A program made the position numbers and the translations under genes. From Dyadobacter psychrophilus (lineage in GTDB: Bacteria > Bacteroidota > Bacteroidia > Cytophagales > Spirosomataceae), in NCBI RefSeq assembly GCF_900167945.1, contig NZ_FUZA01000015.1, positions 1 to 43,051 on the forward strand: a stretch of DNA of 43,051 nucleotides, read 5' to 3'. This document shows positions 7,884 through 16,185 of the stretch, one piece after another. Below the pieces are notes generated by a model, which was not told where the DNA came from, searched no databases, and saw only the letters and a program-made list of their open reading frames with translations. Each line of letters begins with the position of its first letter. Position 1 is the stretch's first letter.

Positions 7884-8924
7884 TTATTTTCTTTCTTTTT
7901 TTGCATCTGCAATAGCCTTGAATGGACCAAGCTTATGCTGTTTCTCTGTAAATTCGTCAGCATAGGGTGCAAACGGAAAATCAATTGGTTTTTTGGTAAG
8001 GTCCACCCAATCATTTTTTTGGTCTTTGTGCGGGCGTGGCTGTGAATTGACAAATGCGGCAAGATCCCAGGCTTCTTTCTCAGTCAATAGCCTGTTTTCA
8101 TAACTCGCACCGAAAGGCATGTTGTTTACCACATAGCCTGCAAAGGAGGAAAGCCGGTAAAGTCCTGCCCCGTCGTTGTAGCTGTTTTTACCCCAAAGCG
8201 GCGGATAGATGTAAGACCCTTTCTCCGGATTGGGTATTCCTTCACCGTTAACACCATGACAGCTTTCACATTTGGCTTTGTAAATAATCTGCCCATTTTT
8301 AGGATCTGCGGCTCGGTCAAGGTAGGCAAGCTTCTCTAGCCCCGTTCCTTTCGGCACGATACCTTTGGGAGTATCCTTCCCCAGCCACTTCATGTAAGCG
8401 ATCATCGCTGTCATTTCCTTGCTGGCGCTGTCGGGTTTCGTTCCGTTTAAACTTCTTTCAAAGCAGTCTGAAATGCGTTTGATGATGGTCTCTTCTGTGC
8501 CCGAACGTGCCCTGAATTTGGGATAAGTGCTGAATACCGCCGCATAATTATTGCCCATGATTTTGGTACCTGCGTCAAGATGGCAGTTCTGGCAGTTCAT
8601 CCCATTACTAATCTGCATCACAGTTCCTTTTGGCCCCAGGTAGTCAGCGGTGTGTGCAATCAGCTCTTTTCCATACCGGATCAGCTCTATCTCGCTGATT
8701 TTGGGAATAGAATCTGTCTTCGGCGGCTGCCAGAGTTGATTTTGCGGCCGCACTGATTCCGTTTTCTTTGGGGCACTAGCAGCACTGGCTGATGGAATTT
8801 TAGCCGGTCTTTGCGCCAGGCCAGGCAGTAGAATTCCAGTGATCAGCAGCAACAGACCTGCCAATCCAAGAAGACAAGTCAGAGTATTTTTCAGCAACTT
8901 CAGAAAGGTTATTGGATCCTTCAT
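7884..8924 (-). CDS. tsdA: TsdA-like dihaem cytochrome c, probable thiosulfate dehydrogenase
   Basis: The protein has an N-terminal membrane anchor or signal (about 14-37), a proline/alanine linker and two cytochrome c domains. Haem sites are C111-x-x-C114-H115 (NCQNCHLDAGT) and C219-x-x-C222-H223 (CESCHGVNGEG). The surrounding segments match TsdA: YPKFRARSGTEET, SDCFERSLNG, AYMKWLG, YPPLWGKNSYNDGAG and NNMPFGA. TsdA enzymes join two thiosulfates to tetrathionate and use an unusual Cys haem ligand; Cys154 of DCFERS is the likely equivalent. It lies upstream of the DsrE and binding-protein genes in one probable operon. A close relative acting as tetrathionate reductase or electron carrier cannot be excluded. 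Confidence 0.8.
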   Translation of the reverse strand: MKDPITFLKLLKNTLTCLLGLAGLLLLITGILLPGLAQRPAKIPSASAASAPKKTESVRPQNQLWQPPKTDSIPKISEIELIRYGKELIAHTADYLGPKGTVMQISNGMNCQNCHLDAGTKIMGNNYAAVFSTYPKFRARSGTEETIIKRISDCFERSLNGTKPDSASKEMTAMIAYMKWLGKDTPKGIVPKGTGLEKLAYLDRAADPKNGQIIYKAKCESCHGVNGEGIPNPEKGSYIYPPLWGKNSYNDGAGLYRLSSFAGYVVNNMPFGASYENRLLTEKEAWDLAAFVNSQPRPHKDQKNDWVDLTKKPIDFPFAPYADEFTEKQHKLGPFKAIADAKKERK

Positions 8925-9046
8925 ATTTATTAGGTTTAGAAAATTATTGTTCAGGCAGATTCAAGGGTATGATGACGTTCTGCTGATTGATGATACAAAG
9001 ATAGGGTGAACACAGCCCTAATAGAAATCATTAAAAGTAATGTGCC

Positions 9047-9061
9047 ATAACATTTCATTAT
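9047..9061. promoter_or_regulatory. Candidate LysR-type box upstream of tsdA
   Basis: ATAAC-N5-ATTAT at 9047-9061 fits the T-N11-A pattern of LysR-type binding sites. It resembles the perfect ATAAC-N5-GTTAT upstream of the yeiH-type gene (11113-11127). It lies 123 bases upstream of the tsdA-like start, between that gene and lysR. Confidence 0.45.
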
Positions 9062-9089
9062 AGAAGAGCGTACCATTCATATACTTTCA

Positions 9090-9992
9090 TCACCTGGGTA
9101 ATCCGGCATTACGGCAGGCAAATTTCATAAACAGTTCAGGAAGCGCTTCTTGCTGACCATGAAGCTGTGTGAAATAAAAATACCTTTCTATGTTAAGCCC
9201 TTCAATATCGACAATGTAGCACTCCTTGTTTTGAAGCTCCTTTAATACCGCATGGATCGAAAGCAATGCCATACAATCAGAATGAAGCATGTATAATTTT
9301 ATACTTTCGCTTCCTCCAAGCTGCATTTCGCTTTTTAAATCAGACAGGCTCATGCCTGCCGCTTTTAGTGCATGTCCGATTACTTCCAGTGTTCCCGAAC
9401 CCGGCTCCCGAAGAAGAAGCGGAATTTCTTTGAGCTGCTGCGGCAGAATAGACCCTGATTTTACAAATGTATTTTTCAAACTGGAAACCAGCACGATTTC
9501 ATCTTTCAGAAACTCTGAATACCGGATGGCTGTATTTTTAGAATAACCCTCGATCACGCCCAGGTCAATTATTTTGTTCTGAAGCAGCTGCTCGATCTGC
9601 TCGGTATTATTAACCGTAAGTGTCACCTGCACATCCGGTAACTTATTATGGAATGCGGCTAAAATAGGAGGTAAAACATATTGTGCAAGCGTGGTACTGG
9701 CACCTAGCCTGAGTATACCGCTATGCCGTCCAGCCAGCGCATTGATATCAAATTCCAGGTTCCGGTAGGCTTCAAGTATCTGCTTGGTATGCACCAGCAG
9801 CAGCTGTCCGGCCTGGGTCAGGGTGATTTTTGAACCGTCTCTTTCAAAAAGTTTTATCTTAAGCTGGCTTTCAAGCTCATGGATATGTTTGGTCACAGCA
9901 GGCTGGGATATAAACAACTCAGAAGCTGCTCTTGTAAAATTAAGCCTGGTAGCAACTGCTTGAAATACCTGCAAACGAAAATCGAATAGCAT
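9090..9992 (-). CDS. LysR-family transcriptional regulator
   Basis: The N-terminal winged helix-turn-helix reads FRLQVFQAVATRLNFTRAAS followed by ELFISQPAVTKHIHELE. A type-2 periplasmic-binding-like effector domain follows from about residue 90 (LRLGASTTLAQYVLPPIL, LLLREPGSGTLEVI). I start at the ATG at 9990-9992 because LysR proteins begin only a few residues before this motif and AAAGAG precedes it. The longer frame would start at a TTG at 10073 inside the preceding gene. It closely resembles the CysB/CbbR-like regulators found beside yeiH genes. It lies between the yeiH-type and tsdA-like genes, and the similar boxes at 9047 and 11113 make both likely targets. Confidence 0.88.
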   Translation of the reverse strand: MLFDFRLQVFQAVATRLNFTRAASELFISQPAVTKHIHELESQLKIKLFERDGSKITLTQAGQLLLVHTKQILEAYRNLEFDINALAGRHSGILRLGASTTLAQYVLPPILAAFHNKLPDVQVTLTVNNTEQIEQLLQNKIIDLGVIEGYSKNTAIRYSEFLKDEIVLVSSLKNTFVKSGSILPQQLKEIPLLLREPGSGTLEVIGHALKAAGMSLSDLKSEMQLGGSESIKLYMLHSDCMALLSIHAVLKELQNKECYIVDIEGLNIERYFYFTQLHGQQEALPELFMKFACRNAGLPR

Positions 9993-10063
9993 AGCTCTTT
10001 TTAAAGTTAGTTTAGCCGGATTTTCCATCCGTTCATTATATTTTATTTTTATAAAGTCCTTTA

Positions 10064-11041
10064 TCAGGCCCAATGCACAACTGCATACAAGGCAACGGCC
10101 GAGATCACGATCCAGAGTGCAAGGCCCTGAAGTAACGGCTTGTACCCAATGGATGTAAGCACTTTTCGTGACAGGCCAGCACCGATCAAAAACAAAGTAA
10201 GCGTTAACCCCGCCTTAGCGATACCGGTTAACAAGGGCTTTACCAGGGCGATCTGAGGGACATTGGTATTGACCACCATGGCAAGTATGAAAAATCCTAT
10301 AAAGTAAGGAATATTAATCTTTTTAGATTCATTCTTAAAGATAAAGGTGGAAGCAAAGGCAACCGGTATAATCCACAGTGCCCTGGCAAGCTTTACTGTG
10401 GTGGCTACTTCAAGTGCCTGCTCGCCGTATTTGCTGGCCGCCCCTACTACCGAACTGGTATCATGGATCGCCAAAGCACACCATAGGCCAAACTCAGCCT
10501 GGGACAAATTATAGTAATGTCCGACTAGCGGAAAAATGATCAATGCAGCTGAATTGAGAATAAAAACACAGCCAAGAGCTACAGATATCTGTTTCTCTTT
10601 CGCCTGGATGACGGGAGAAATTGCTGCAATCGCGCTTCCGCCGCAGATCGCCGTTCCACTCGAAATCAAAAAGGACGTTTTTTCTTCAATACGCAGCCAT
10701 TTTCCCAGCAGATAACCGAAGCCCAAGGTCATACTGATTGACCCTAATGTGAAAAGTATGCCCTCACTGCCTGCTTTAATCGCACTGTGCACATTCATGC
10801 CAAAACCCAGGCCAACAACAGAAGCCTGTAAAAGCCAGTGCGTTGCTTTATGGTTTAAGTGCAGGTATGGGTGGCCGCTTAGCTGAGCAACAACCAAGCC
10901 CATCAGTAAGGCCATGGCCGGACTTACCAATTGTGTAATGCTAAGCACAACACAAACAATGAATATTATTTTTCTGCCGTTTTCGCTTAGGTTAACAAGT
11001 AATCCACTCGTTTGCTTTGTAATCTGATTTTGAGTATTCAT
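10064..11041 (-). CDS. YeiH/UPF0324 family putative sulfate/sulfonate exporter
   Basis: A hydrophobic protein with about ten membrane segments matching the YeiH/UPF0324 (Cons_hypoth698) family: LLGLVVAQLSGHPYL, SSGTAICGGSAIAAISPVI, LCALAIHDTSSVVGAASKYG-type motifs and KVLTSIGYKPLLQG. The family is described as putative sulfate or sulfonate exporters; direct evidence for this member is absent. I prefer the ATG at 11039-11041 over those at 11086 and 11107, because the LysR-type dyad at 11113-11127 would otherwise overlap the ribosome-binding region. It is followed by lysR with a 71-base gap. With TsdA nearby it may remove oxidised sulfur products. Confidence 0.82.
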   Translation of the reverse strand: MNTQNQITKQTSGLLVNLSENGRKIIFIVCVVLSITQLVSPAMALLMGLVVAQLSGHPYLHLNHKATHWLLQASVVGLGFGMNVHSAIKAGSEGILFTLGSISMTLGFGYLLGKWLRIEEKTSFLISSGTAICGGSAIAAISPVIQAKEKQISVALGCVFILNSAALIIFPLVGHYYNLSQAEFGLWCALAIHDTSSVVGAASKYGEQALEVATTVKLARALWIIPVAFASTFIFKNESKKINIPYFIGFFILAMVVNTNVPQIALVKPLLTGIAKAGLTLTLFLIGAGLSRKVLTSIGYKPLLQGLALWIVISAVALYAVVHWA

Positions 11042-11112
11042 GACTTTTCTGTTTTGATACTCAAAGGTCCTGGATTTAGGATTCATATTTTCATCACAAA
11101 AAGGCATGTGTT

Positions 11113-11127
11113 ATAACTAAATGTTAT
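11113..11127. promoter_or_regulatory. Candidate LysR-type box upstream of the yeiH-type gene
   Basis: The perfect dyad ATAAC-TAAAT-GTTAT at 11113-11127 satisfies T-N11-A. It lies 72 bases upstream of the chosen start at 11041 and resembles the box at 9047-9061. Confidence 0.5.
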
Positions 11128-11614
11128 CATACATAAATTATCTTTCCCAACATTGTACCAGTCAGGTTTATTATCAAAGGTGCCAGATGCTCTTTACCCC
11201 ACTTTCAAGTTTCGGGCAGGTCAACTCATTGCATAACCCTGTCCAGTTGTCTTTTTCAACCAAAACGTCGGTTGAATGGTCAACGCTTTTTAGGACGGGT
11301 CAATATTTATAAAATACGATTTAACGTGTACGGCAAACCATTATATGTACCAAAAGAGCTTATGGTATCTCAGAAGTGAATAATGTTGCATTTTTACCAA
11401 AGTTCGTTTATACCACCGATTAAATTCGAGGTATGACATATAGATATCGTTTATATGTCAGTGATTAAATTGAAATATCACGATCCTTGGTACCCGCCGC
11501 ATCACGAAATAGTAGGAATTCCTTGCGGTGAATCTTGCTGAAAAATGGAGCCTCAAATCGCCAAGGATATATGGCCTTTGTCATTTGCGCTCGTTGGCGA
11601 TTATTAAGAATTTG
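11128..11614. other. Intergenic region with dyad B
   Basis: Almost 500 bases between the yeiH-type promoter and the end of the lone CheB gene. Apart from the dyad at 11434-11460 it holds only short frames. A 39-codon minus-strand frame beginning MTKAIYPWRF and ending near 11480 has no recognisable family. Confidence 0.4.
11434..11460. repeat. 27-bp dyad B, similar to dyad A at 1765-1791
   Basis: The perfect 9-bp arms TGACATATA (11434-11442) and TATATGTCA (11452-11460) flank GATATCGTT. Aligned by eye, CATATAGATATCGTTTATAT matches CACATAGATATTTTCTATAT of dyad A at most positions. The two lie 9.7 kb apart and bracket the DUF305-to-yeiH segment. Confidence 0.55.
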
Positions 11615-12202
11615 TTACACGAGGTGACGGGTCTGCAAATAAGTTGTTAACGCGTTAGCTAGTTTGCGAGGCGAGAGTATCTCATCAGGGCTATCTTTTA
11701 TAATGGCAGACACAGGCATGCTATCAAACAATGCAGTTGACGGGTCTTGAACTAATACAATGCCCCCATGCTCATGGATGCGGACAGCCCCTTTGGCACC
11801 GTCAGAGCCCAAGCCAGAAAGGATAATGCCGACTGCTTTATCGGCAGAGTCATCAGCCAGGGAGTTGAAGAAAATGTCCACCGCCCAATTACTGCGATCA
11901 TCTGGGTCCCGGTTAGTCGTTTGCAAATGCCCCTTAGATATCGTCATGAATTTGTTGGGAGCTAGCAAATAAATATGATTCGCTTCGACAAGGTCCTGAT
12001 CTGCTGCCCAACTAATGGGCAAGTTGGTATTTGGCATTAGCAAAACGTCCGCTACACTCGGGTGGTCACGGTTTAGGTGTTGTAATACTATGAAAGCAGC
12101 ATTCGGGGCTTTAGGCAGATGCGAAAAGAAATCATGAATATCTTCCCTTCCCCCCGCTGAAAAGCCAATGGCTACTATAAACAATTCCTTGCGGCCCCCC
12201 AT
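11615..12202 (-). CDS. Lone CheB-type methylesterase domain
   Basis: The 195 residues cover just the CheB catalytic domain. The nucleophile Ser15 lies in AIGFSAGG, His42 in LQHLNRDHPS, and Asp134 in LSGLGSDGAKG, giving a complete Ser-His-Asp triad. There is no receiver domain and no CheR, MCP or CheA gene in the window. Canonical CheB demethylates or deamidates chemoreceptors. Lone CheB domains are common in Bacteroidota, often in stress or signalling loci with CheR and PAS kinases, so a chemotaxis role here is doubtful. It stands alone between two non-coding stretches. Confidence 0.85.
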   Translation of the reverse strand: MGGRKELFIVAIGFSAGGREDIHDFFSHLPKAPNAAFIVLQHLNRDHPSVADVLLMPNTNLPISWAADQDLVEANHIYLLAPNKFMTISKGHLQTTNRDPDDRSNWAVDIFFNSLADDSADKAVGIILSGLGSDGAKGAVRIHEHGGIVLVQDPSTALFDSMPVSAIIKDSPDEILSPRKLANALTTYLQTRHLV

Positions 12203-12477
12203 GATATAAAGCGTTTAGCACTCTTTATGCAAGCTAACCATTTAAAATTGGACTGAAACCTGCTCAGGTAGTACTAGTACCTTTATAGAATTCGAATCTT
12301 ATGTAAGAAATTATGACAAGGACAGAACACATACCCCATTTTGCTCCAGAGCTACATACCCCTAATGAAACAATTGAAATTACTGTGAAAGTAACAATCA
12401 GCCCGGTCGCGGTATTAAAATTTCAAATTGCTATCTAACTAATCAATGTTTAATATTTCTCCTTTATGCTGAGTTAG

Positions 12478-12761
12478 TCAGACGACTTAGCAATAAGTTT
12501 AAGCCTGAAAGAAATTTCGGAAGGCCTACAAATACATCCCTCGTATGTCTCCGGCGAGTTTTTGAAGTATTTCAGCACTTGTCCTTTGGTGAATATATCC
12601 GGAAGTTGCGCATCGAAAAAGCAGTAGACCTGCTTGCCAGCTTTGACCATACCTTATCAGAGATTGCCTATCTGACGGGCTTTTCAGATCAGAGCCGTTT
12701 TAACAGAATATTCAATGCGCGCATGCGAAAGCCCTTCCGATTTCAGAAAAAATTGGCCTAA
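12478..12761 (+). pseudogene. Frameshifted remnant of an AraC-family regulator
   Basis: One frame from 12478 reads DLAISLSLKEISEGLQIHPS and then YVSGEFLKYFST. The next frame, from about 12579, continues LSFGEYIRKLRIEKAVDLLA, then HTLSEIAYLTGFSDQSRFNR and IFNARMRKPFRFQKKLA. Together they reproduce the two helix-turn-helix motifs of an AraC DNA-binding domain, interrupted by a single-base shift near 12575-12580. The upstream effector domain is missing because a TAG lies at 12475-12477. The second part would need a TTG start. This is almost certainly a dead gene. Upstream sequence (12203-12477) holds only a 41-codon frame at 12313-12438 of unknown value. Confidence 0.7.
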
Positions 12762-12849
12762 AAAGTAATCCCGGTACAAATCCGTCATTTTCATACTATC
12801 ATTTAGCTGCACTTTAAGTTAGTATTGCACCGCTAGAAGCAACCACCAA

Positions 12850-13848
12850 ATGATACATATGAACACAGACACATTTTTTTCTCGCAGGAACTGGCTACGC
12901 GCCAGCGGAGTGCTCGGGTCTGCCCAGCTTCTGGGGCTAAGGCCGTTGATGGCAAAAACCAATAGCGTGGCAAAGACGCCTGCCTTGACGCCAGAAGAAG
13001 TTGCCGCCATTGAAGCCGCGATGGGCAAAAAGGGCACCTACAATGAAGGGCAAGCTGTGCATACTACCCCGTTGCCACGTAACGATTTGAAGGTAACTGT
13101 GAAAGGCGAAGCTGTCCCGATTCCATTTGGATTTGGCGGCTGGGCTTCCATCAAAAAGACCCTGGACGGCAAATCGGCTGTACTGATGAGCGATACAGTG
13201 CTTTTAGAAGAAGAAGTAAACCTATTAATATCAGCCGCACATGCAAATGGGCTGGAAATTGGAGCGATCCACAACCACTTCTTCTACGAACAGCCACGGA
13301 TTTTCTATATGCACCTTCATGGCATGGGCACGCCGCAAGAGCTGGCCAAGAAATTCGCTGCAACTATTAAAGATGCCAAAATCTCCCCGGCCAACCAGCC
13401 TGCGCCTTCTGCGCCACCAACCACCACCGGGAAAGAACTCTTTGATATAACCGCCCTTGACGCGGTTGTTAAGTATACCGGCGTAGTGAACGGCCCAACC
13501 TATAAATATACTGTTGGCCGCGACGATCTGACGGTGATGGCTATGGGCGCAGAAATGACAGCTGCCATAGGCCTGAACTCCTGGGCAAGCTTTGCAGGAA
13601 ATAAAGACAGCGCCCATATAGCGGGTGACATTGCCATGCTGGAAGACGAAGTCAATACAGTCATTAAAGCACTTCGGGCCAACAACCTGGAAGTAGTTGC
13701 ATTGCATAACCATATGTTTGGTGAGAACCCAAGGATCATTTTCCTGCATTATTATGGCCGTGGTCCAGCCACTACGCTTGCAAAAGGGTTTCGATCGGCC
13801 TTGGATGTTCTTGGAAAACCTGTTAAAGCGGCGCATTCAACGCACTAG
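12850..13848 (+). CDS. DUF1259 family protein (LppY/LpqO-like), Tat-type signal
   Basis: The N-terminus SRRNWLRASGVLGSAQLLGL has a twin-arginine-like start, so export is likely. Two copies of a DUF1259 domain follow. The first includes NGLEIGAIHNHFFYEQPRIF and the second NNLEVVALHNHMFGENPRII; each has the H-N-H motif. A proline/alanine linker (ISPANQPAPSAPPTTTG) separates them. The biochemical function of the family is not known; the paired histidines hint at metal binding. It is preceded by the dead AraC gene and followed by degraded sequence, so it stands alone. An alternative ATG lies three codons downstream (12859). Confidence 0.85.
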   Translation: MIHMNTDTFFSRRNWLRASGVLGSAQLLGLRPLMAKTNSVAKTPALTPEEVAAIEAAMGKKGTYNEGQAVHTTPLPRNDLKVTVKGEAVPIPFGFGGWASIKKTLDGKSAVLMSDTVLLEEEVNLLISAAHANGLEIGAIHNHFFYEQPRIFYMHLHGMGTPQELAKKFAATIKDAKISPANQPAPSAPPTTTGKELFDITALDAVVKYTGVVNGPTYKYTVGRDDLTVMAMGAEMTAAIGLNSWASFAGNKDSAHIAGDIAMLEDEVNTVIKALRANNLEVVALHNHMFGENPRIIFLHYYGRGPATTLAKGFRSALDVLGKPVKAAHSTH

Positions 13849-13999
13849 AAAAATGAACTCAATTACCCAAAAACGCCCAAATCGGTCAGATCGCCTGCTC
13901 GTAGCTGATCAAAACTTTGTGGACAGCCAAGGCTTTTTCCCATTATGTGCCCAAAGACCAGGTTTCTGAAAGGGCCCGCGGCTAAGGGCGATCCCATAA

Positions 14000-14236
14000 G
14001 ATATTGAAGGTACAGGGTATTTCCCATTATGGCCATGCGATGAGTGCAGCTTTGATTACATCATGGCTAAACACCAGATTGATGACCTTGCAATTAAAGC
14101 TCGCGCTCATTGTCAGAGCAGCAAACATAAAGGCTTTCCGCCTGTATGGACGGAATCAGCTTGGAGTTATATTACTGCGCTCACACCCTTACATGTAGTA
14201 TTCCCGACAACCGACGATGAAATTGAGATGGCCTAA
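14000..14236 (+). other. 78-codon open frame without a start codon, unassigned
   Basis: Between the DUF1259 gene and the end of the phosphotransferase gene, a plus-strand frame preceded by TAA (13997-13999) reads YFPLWPCDECSFDYIMAKHQ, later KGFPPVWTESAWSYI and HVVFPTTDDEIEMA, then stops at 14234-14236. The composition looks protein-like, but I do not recognise a family. It lacks an upstream ATG and its last bases overlap the convergent gene. It may be the decayed 3' end of a transferred gene. Bases 13849-13999 show nothing coherent. Confidence 0.3.
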
Positions 14237-15237
14237 TCTGCGCTTGTATGTGGTAGAATTAAAGTCCTTGCAAATCTTAGCAGCTCCTGCTTTTGCTGTA
14301 ATGTTCTCTGCATGGGTAATTGTGCCAATCCAATTAGCCGCCGGATAATTTCAATGCCAACAAACTGATTTAAGGTGAAGTAATCAATTTGATTGATCAA
14401 GTTGTATCTATCCAGCGTAAAATCAACTATTATTTTACGTTGGCCTGCTAGGTGCAGGTGCGCAATCATGACGCCCAGATCAAACTCGGCAGGGCCATAA
14501 AAGCAGAACTCGGGGTCGATAATTTTTATTCCCTGCGTTGTATCAAGCCAGCTACCCGGATAAAAGTCCCCATGTAAAAGAGATTTTCCATCAGAAAGAT
14601 AGGTTTGTCCCAAATGTGCAGCCTGAGTTTTTAGCTCATTATCATTCTTGTAGACAGTAGCGACAGCTTGCAATCCTGGCTGGACTGTATCAAGATCAAA
14701 CCCGTTCTCTTTCATAAACGGGTATTCGAATATGTGTTGATGGTTCAGCGCCCTCATAGCATTGTTTTTGAGCGAATCGGCGGGCGATACGCAGGAAAAA
14801 CGCGTATGAAGCGTGCTTAAAAAATCCGTTAATTGCGAAACTTGGGAGATTTCAAGAGCCCTGGACGAATTGTATAGATATATAAAATCGCTGGCCGCGC
14901 CCAAGTCTTCCAAGGCCATGATATTGTTCACCGGATCAAGGCCAATCAGATCCGGGGTGAAGTCTGCGATCAACGGGTCAACGTTTGTCGTTTGATAAAA
15001 AGCACCTTCCATCAATACCCTGTCGGCGGGAGCACTCACATGCGGGTACTTTTCGACATATCCCCTGGATTGCTTGACAATGAAGGATCTGTCCTGGGTG
15101 GTTATCCGGAGCACATAGTTCATATTTCCCTCCCCCGGCACTGAAACCTGACTTATCCGTTCCCTATTTGTTAACCAGCCCTGGCTTTGCAGGTAAGTCT
15201 CGAGCGTAGCAATGTCGTTTGCACTTAGAATAAACAT
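14233..15237 (-). CDS. Methylthioribose-kinase-like phosphotransferase (APH fold)
   Basis: The protein has the aminoglycoside-phosphotransferase/choline-kinase fold and is closest in motif pattern to 5-methylthioribose kinase (MtnK). The N-lobe has GEGNMNYVLRI and FIVKQSRGYVEKYP (Lys55), then MALEDLG (107-113). The catalytic loop is HGDFYPGSW (222-230), and the Mg-binding segment IIDPEFCFYGPAEFDLG (Asp241) is almost an MtnK signature. MtnK phosphorylates C1 of a 5-modified ribose. It sits 20 bases downstream of the DUF547 gene and divergent from the arsenosugar genes. It could therefore act on 5-dimethylarsinoyl-5-deoxyribose or on the 5-deoxyribose left by radical SAM chemistry. That role is inferred, not seen. 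Confidence 0.75.
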   Translation of the reverse strand: MFILSANDIATLETYLQSQGWLTNRERISQVSVPGEGNMNYVLRITTQDRSFIVKQSRGYVEKYPHVSAPADRVLMEGAFYQTTNVDPLIADFTPDLIGLDPVNNIMALEDLGAASDFIYLYNSSRALEISQVSQLTDFLSTLHTRFSCVSPADSLKNNAMRALNHQHIFEYPFMKENGFDLDTVQPGLQAVATVYKNDNELKTQAAHLGQTYLSDGKSLLHGDFYPGSWLDTTQGIKIIDPEFCFYGPAEFDLGVMIAHLHLAGQRKIIVDFTLDRYNLINQIDYFTLNQFVGIEIIRRLIGLAQLPMQRTLQQKQELLRFARTLILPHTSAD

Positions 15238-15257
15238 GTAAGGCTTTTTAGGATAAA

Positions 15258-16043
15258 TTATGAGTCAAAGTTTTTCATTTTTTGCGTCCAGTCATACTCT
15301 TTGAATTTCAACGAATATTCTGAAAAGTCTTCGCCCAGGTATTTTTCCAAAATTATTTTAATACCCTGATTTCCACCAAAATCTGCTTTGAACCACTGCA
15401 ATATCCGGCTAACCATTACTGTTTTTTTCTGCGGATTGATCTGTGTATCCGTCTTTAAAAACGATGATGCAGCAATGCCGAGCTGTTTGTCGATCTTATC
15501 ATAGTCATAAAATGCGATTGGTGGACAACTGGTTGCACCACAGTTAAGGGCAAAATGAATACGATAATCAATTTTAGAAACAGCTAATTGTTTAATGATC
15601 TTACCAGGAAAAAACTGAGGCAGATAGCCCAAACTCAATTTCGCCCGGTAACGTCTGAGGATACCATGTTCGATCTGGTCAAGGCTCAGTTTTACCCCTC
15701 CGATCGTTATCAGTTTTTCCTCAAAAATGGCTGGCCTGGTTTTCTTTTCCTTTGTAGCAAGGATCTGAAAGTAAGCATTGTAGATGTTGATCCAGAATGT
15801 TTTACGGGCATCATCGTCAGCCAATCCGGAAATCAGGCAATCGGTTTTGATGGCTTCCAAAGCCTTGTGAATACTATCTACTGGCTCATCCATCTTCACC
15901 TGCAAGAGCAGTTTTCCTGATAGTGCAATCAGTTTTCGGTCAGGTTCTTTGTTAGATTGGCCGGCAACGGGTAGTAAACCAACTGCCCATATAACTAAAA
16001 CAAGGCCTGTTATTACTAATATCCACTTCATTTTTTTTACCAT
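15258..16043 (-). CDS. DUF547 family exported protein
   Basis: An N-terminal hydrophobic segment (about residues 5-28, MKWILVITGLVLVIWAVGLL) is a signal or anchor. The rest matches DUF547: KTFWINIYNAYFQILATKE, KLSLDQIEHGILRRY, and IHFALNCGATSCPPIAFYDY, with a Cys pair in NCGATSCPP. The family is papain-like in predicted fold and of unknown function. It is the first gene of a two-gene minus-strand unit with the MtnK-like kinase, divergent from the arsenosugar glycosyltransferase at 16186. The 142 bases between should hold both promoters. Whether it belongs to the arsenosugar pathway is unproven. Confidence 0.82.
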   Translation of the reverse strand: MVKKMKWILVITGLVLVIWAVGLLPVAGQSNKEPDRKLIALSGKLLLQVKMDEPVDSIHKALEAIKTDCLISGLADDDARKTFWINIYNAYFQILATKEKKTRPAIFEEKLITIGGVKLSLDQIEHGILRRYRAKLSLGYLPQFFPGKIIKQLAVSKIDYRIHFALNCGATSCPPIAFYDYDKIDKQLGIAASSFLKTDTQINPQKKTVMVSRILQWFKADFGGNQGIKIILEKYLGEDFSEYSLKFKEYDWTQKMKNFDS

Positions 16044-16185
16044 TAACCATCAATATATCACGCAGGAAATCAATTCAACATCATTTTTTAGAAGTTACCC
16101 TGGCAATAAAACTGTTTACTTCTTGTCCCCGTACATACGCGTAGTGAAATTATTTAGATTGCTCACTGAAATCGTTCCGATACCT

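Noticed and set aside
10028..10073. Longer LysR start from the TTG at 10073 or ATG at 10028
   Set aside because: Both add residues ahead of the conserved winged-helix start that LysR proteins lack, and the TTG lies inside the preceding gene.
12313..12438. 41-codon plus-strand frame beginning MTRTEHIPHFAPELH
   Set aside because: It has an ATG and stop but no family resemblance, no conserved neighbour and no ribosome-binding sequence; too short to call.
13231..13836. 201-codon minus-strand frame inside the DUF1259 gene
   Set aside because: It is a long shadow of a GC-rich coding region; the plus-strand frame has clear domain repeats and a signal peptide.
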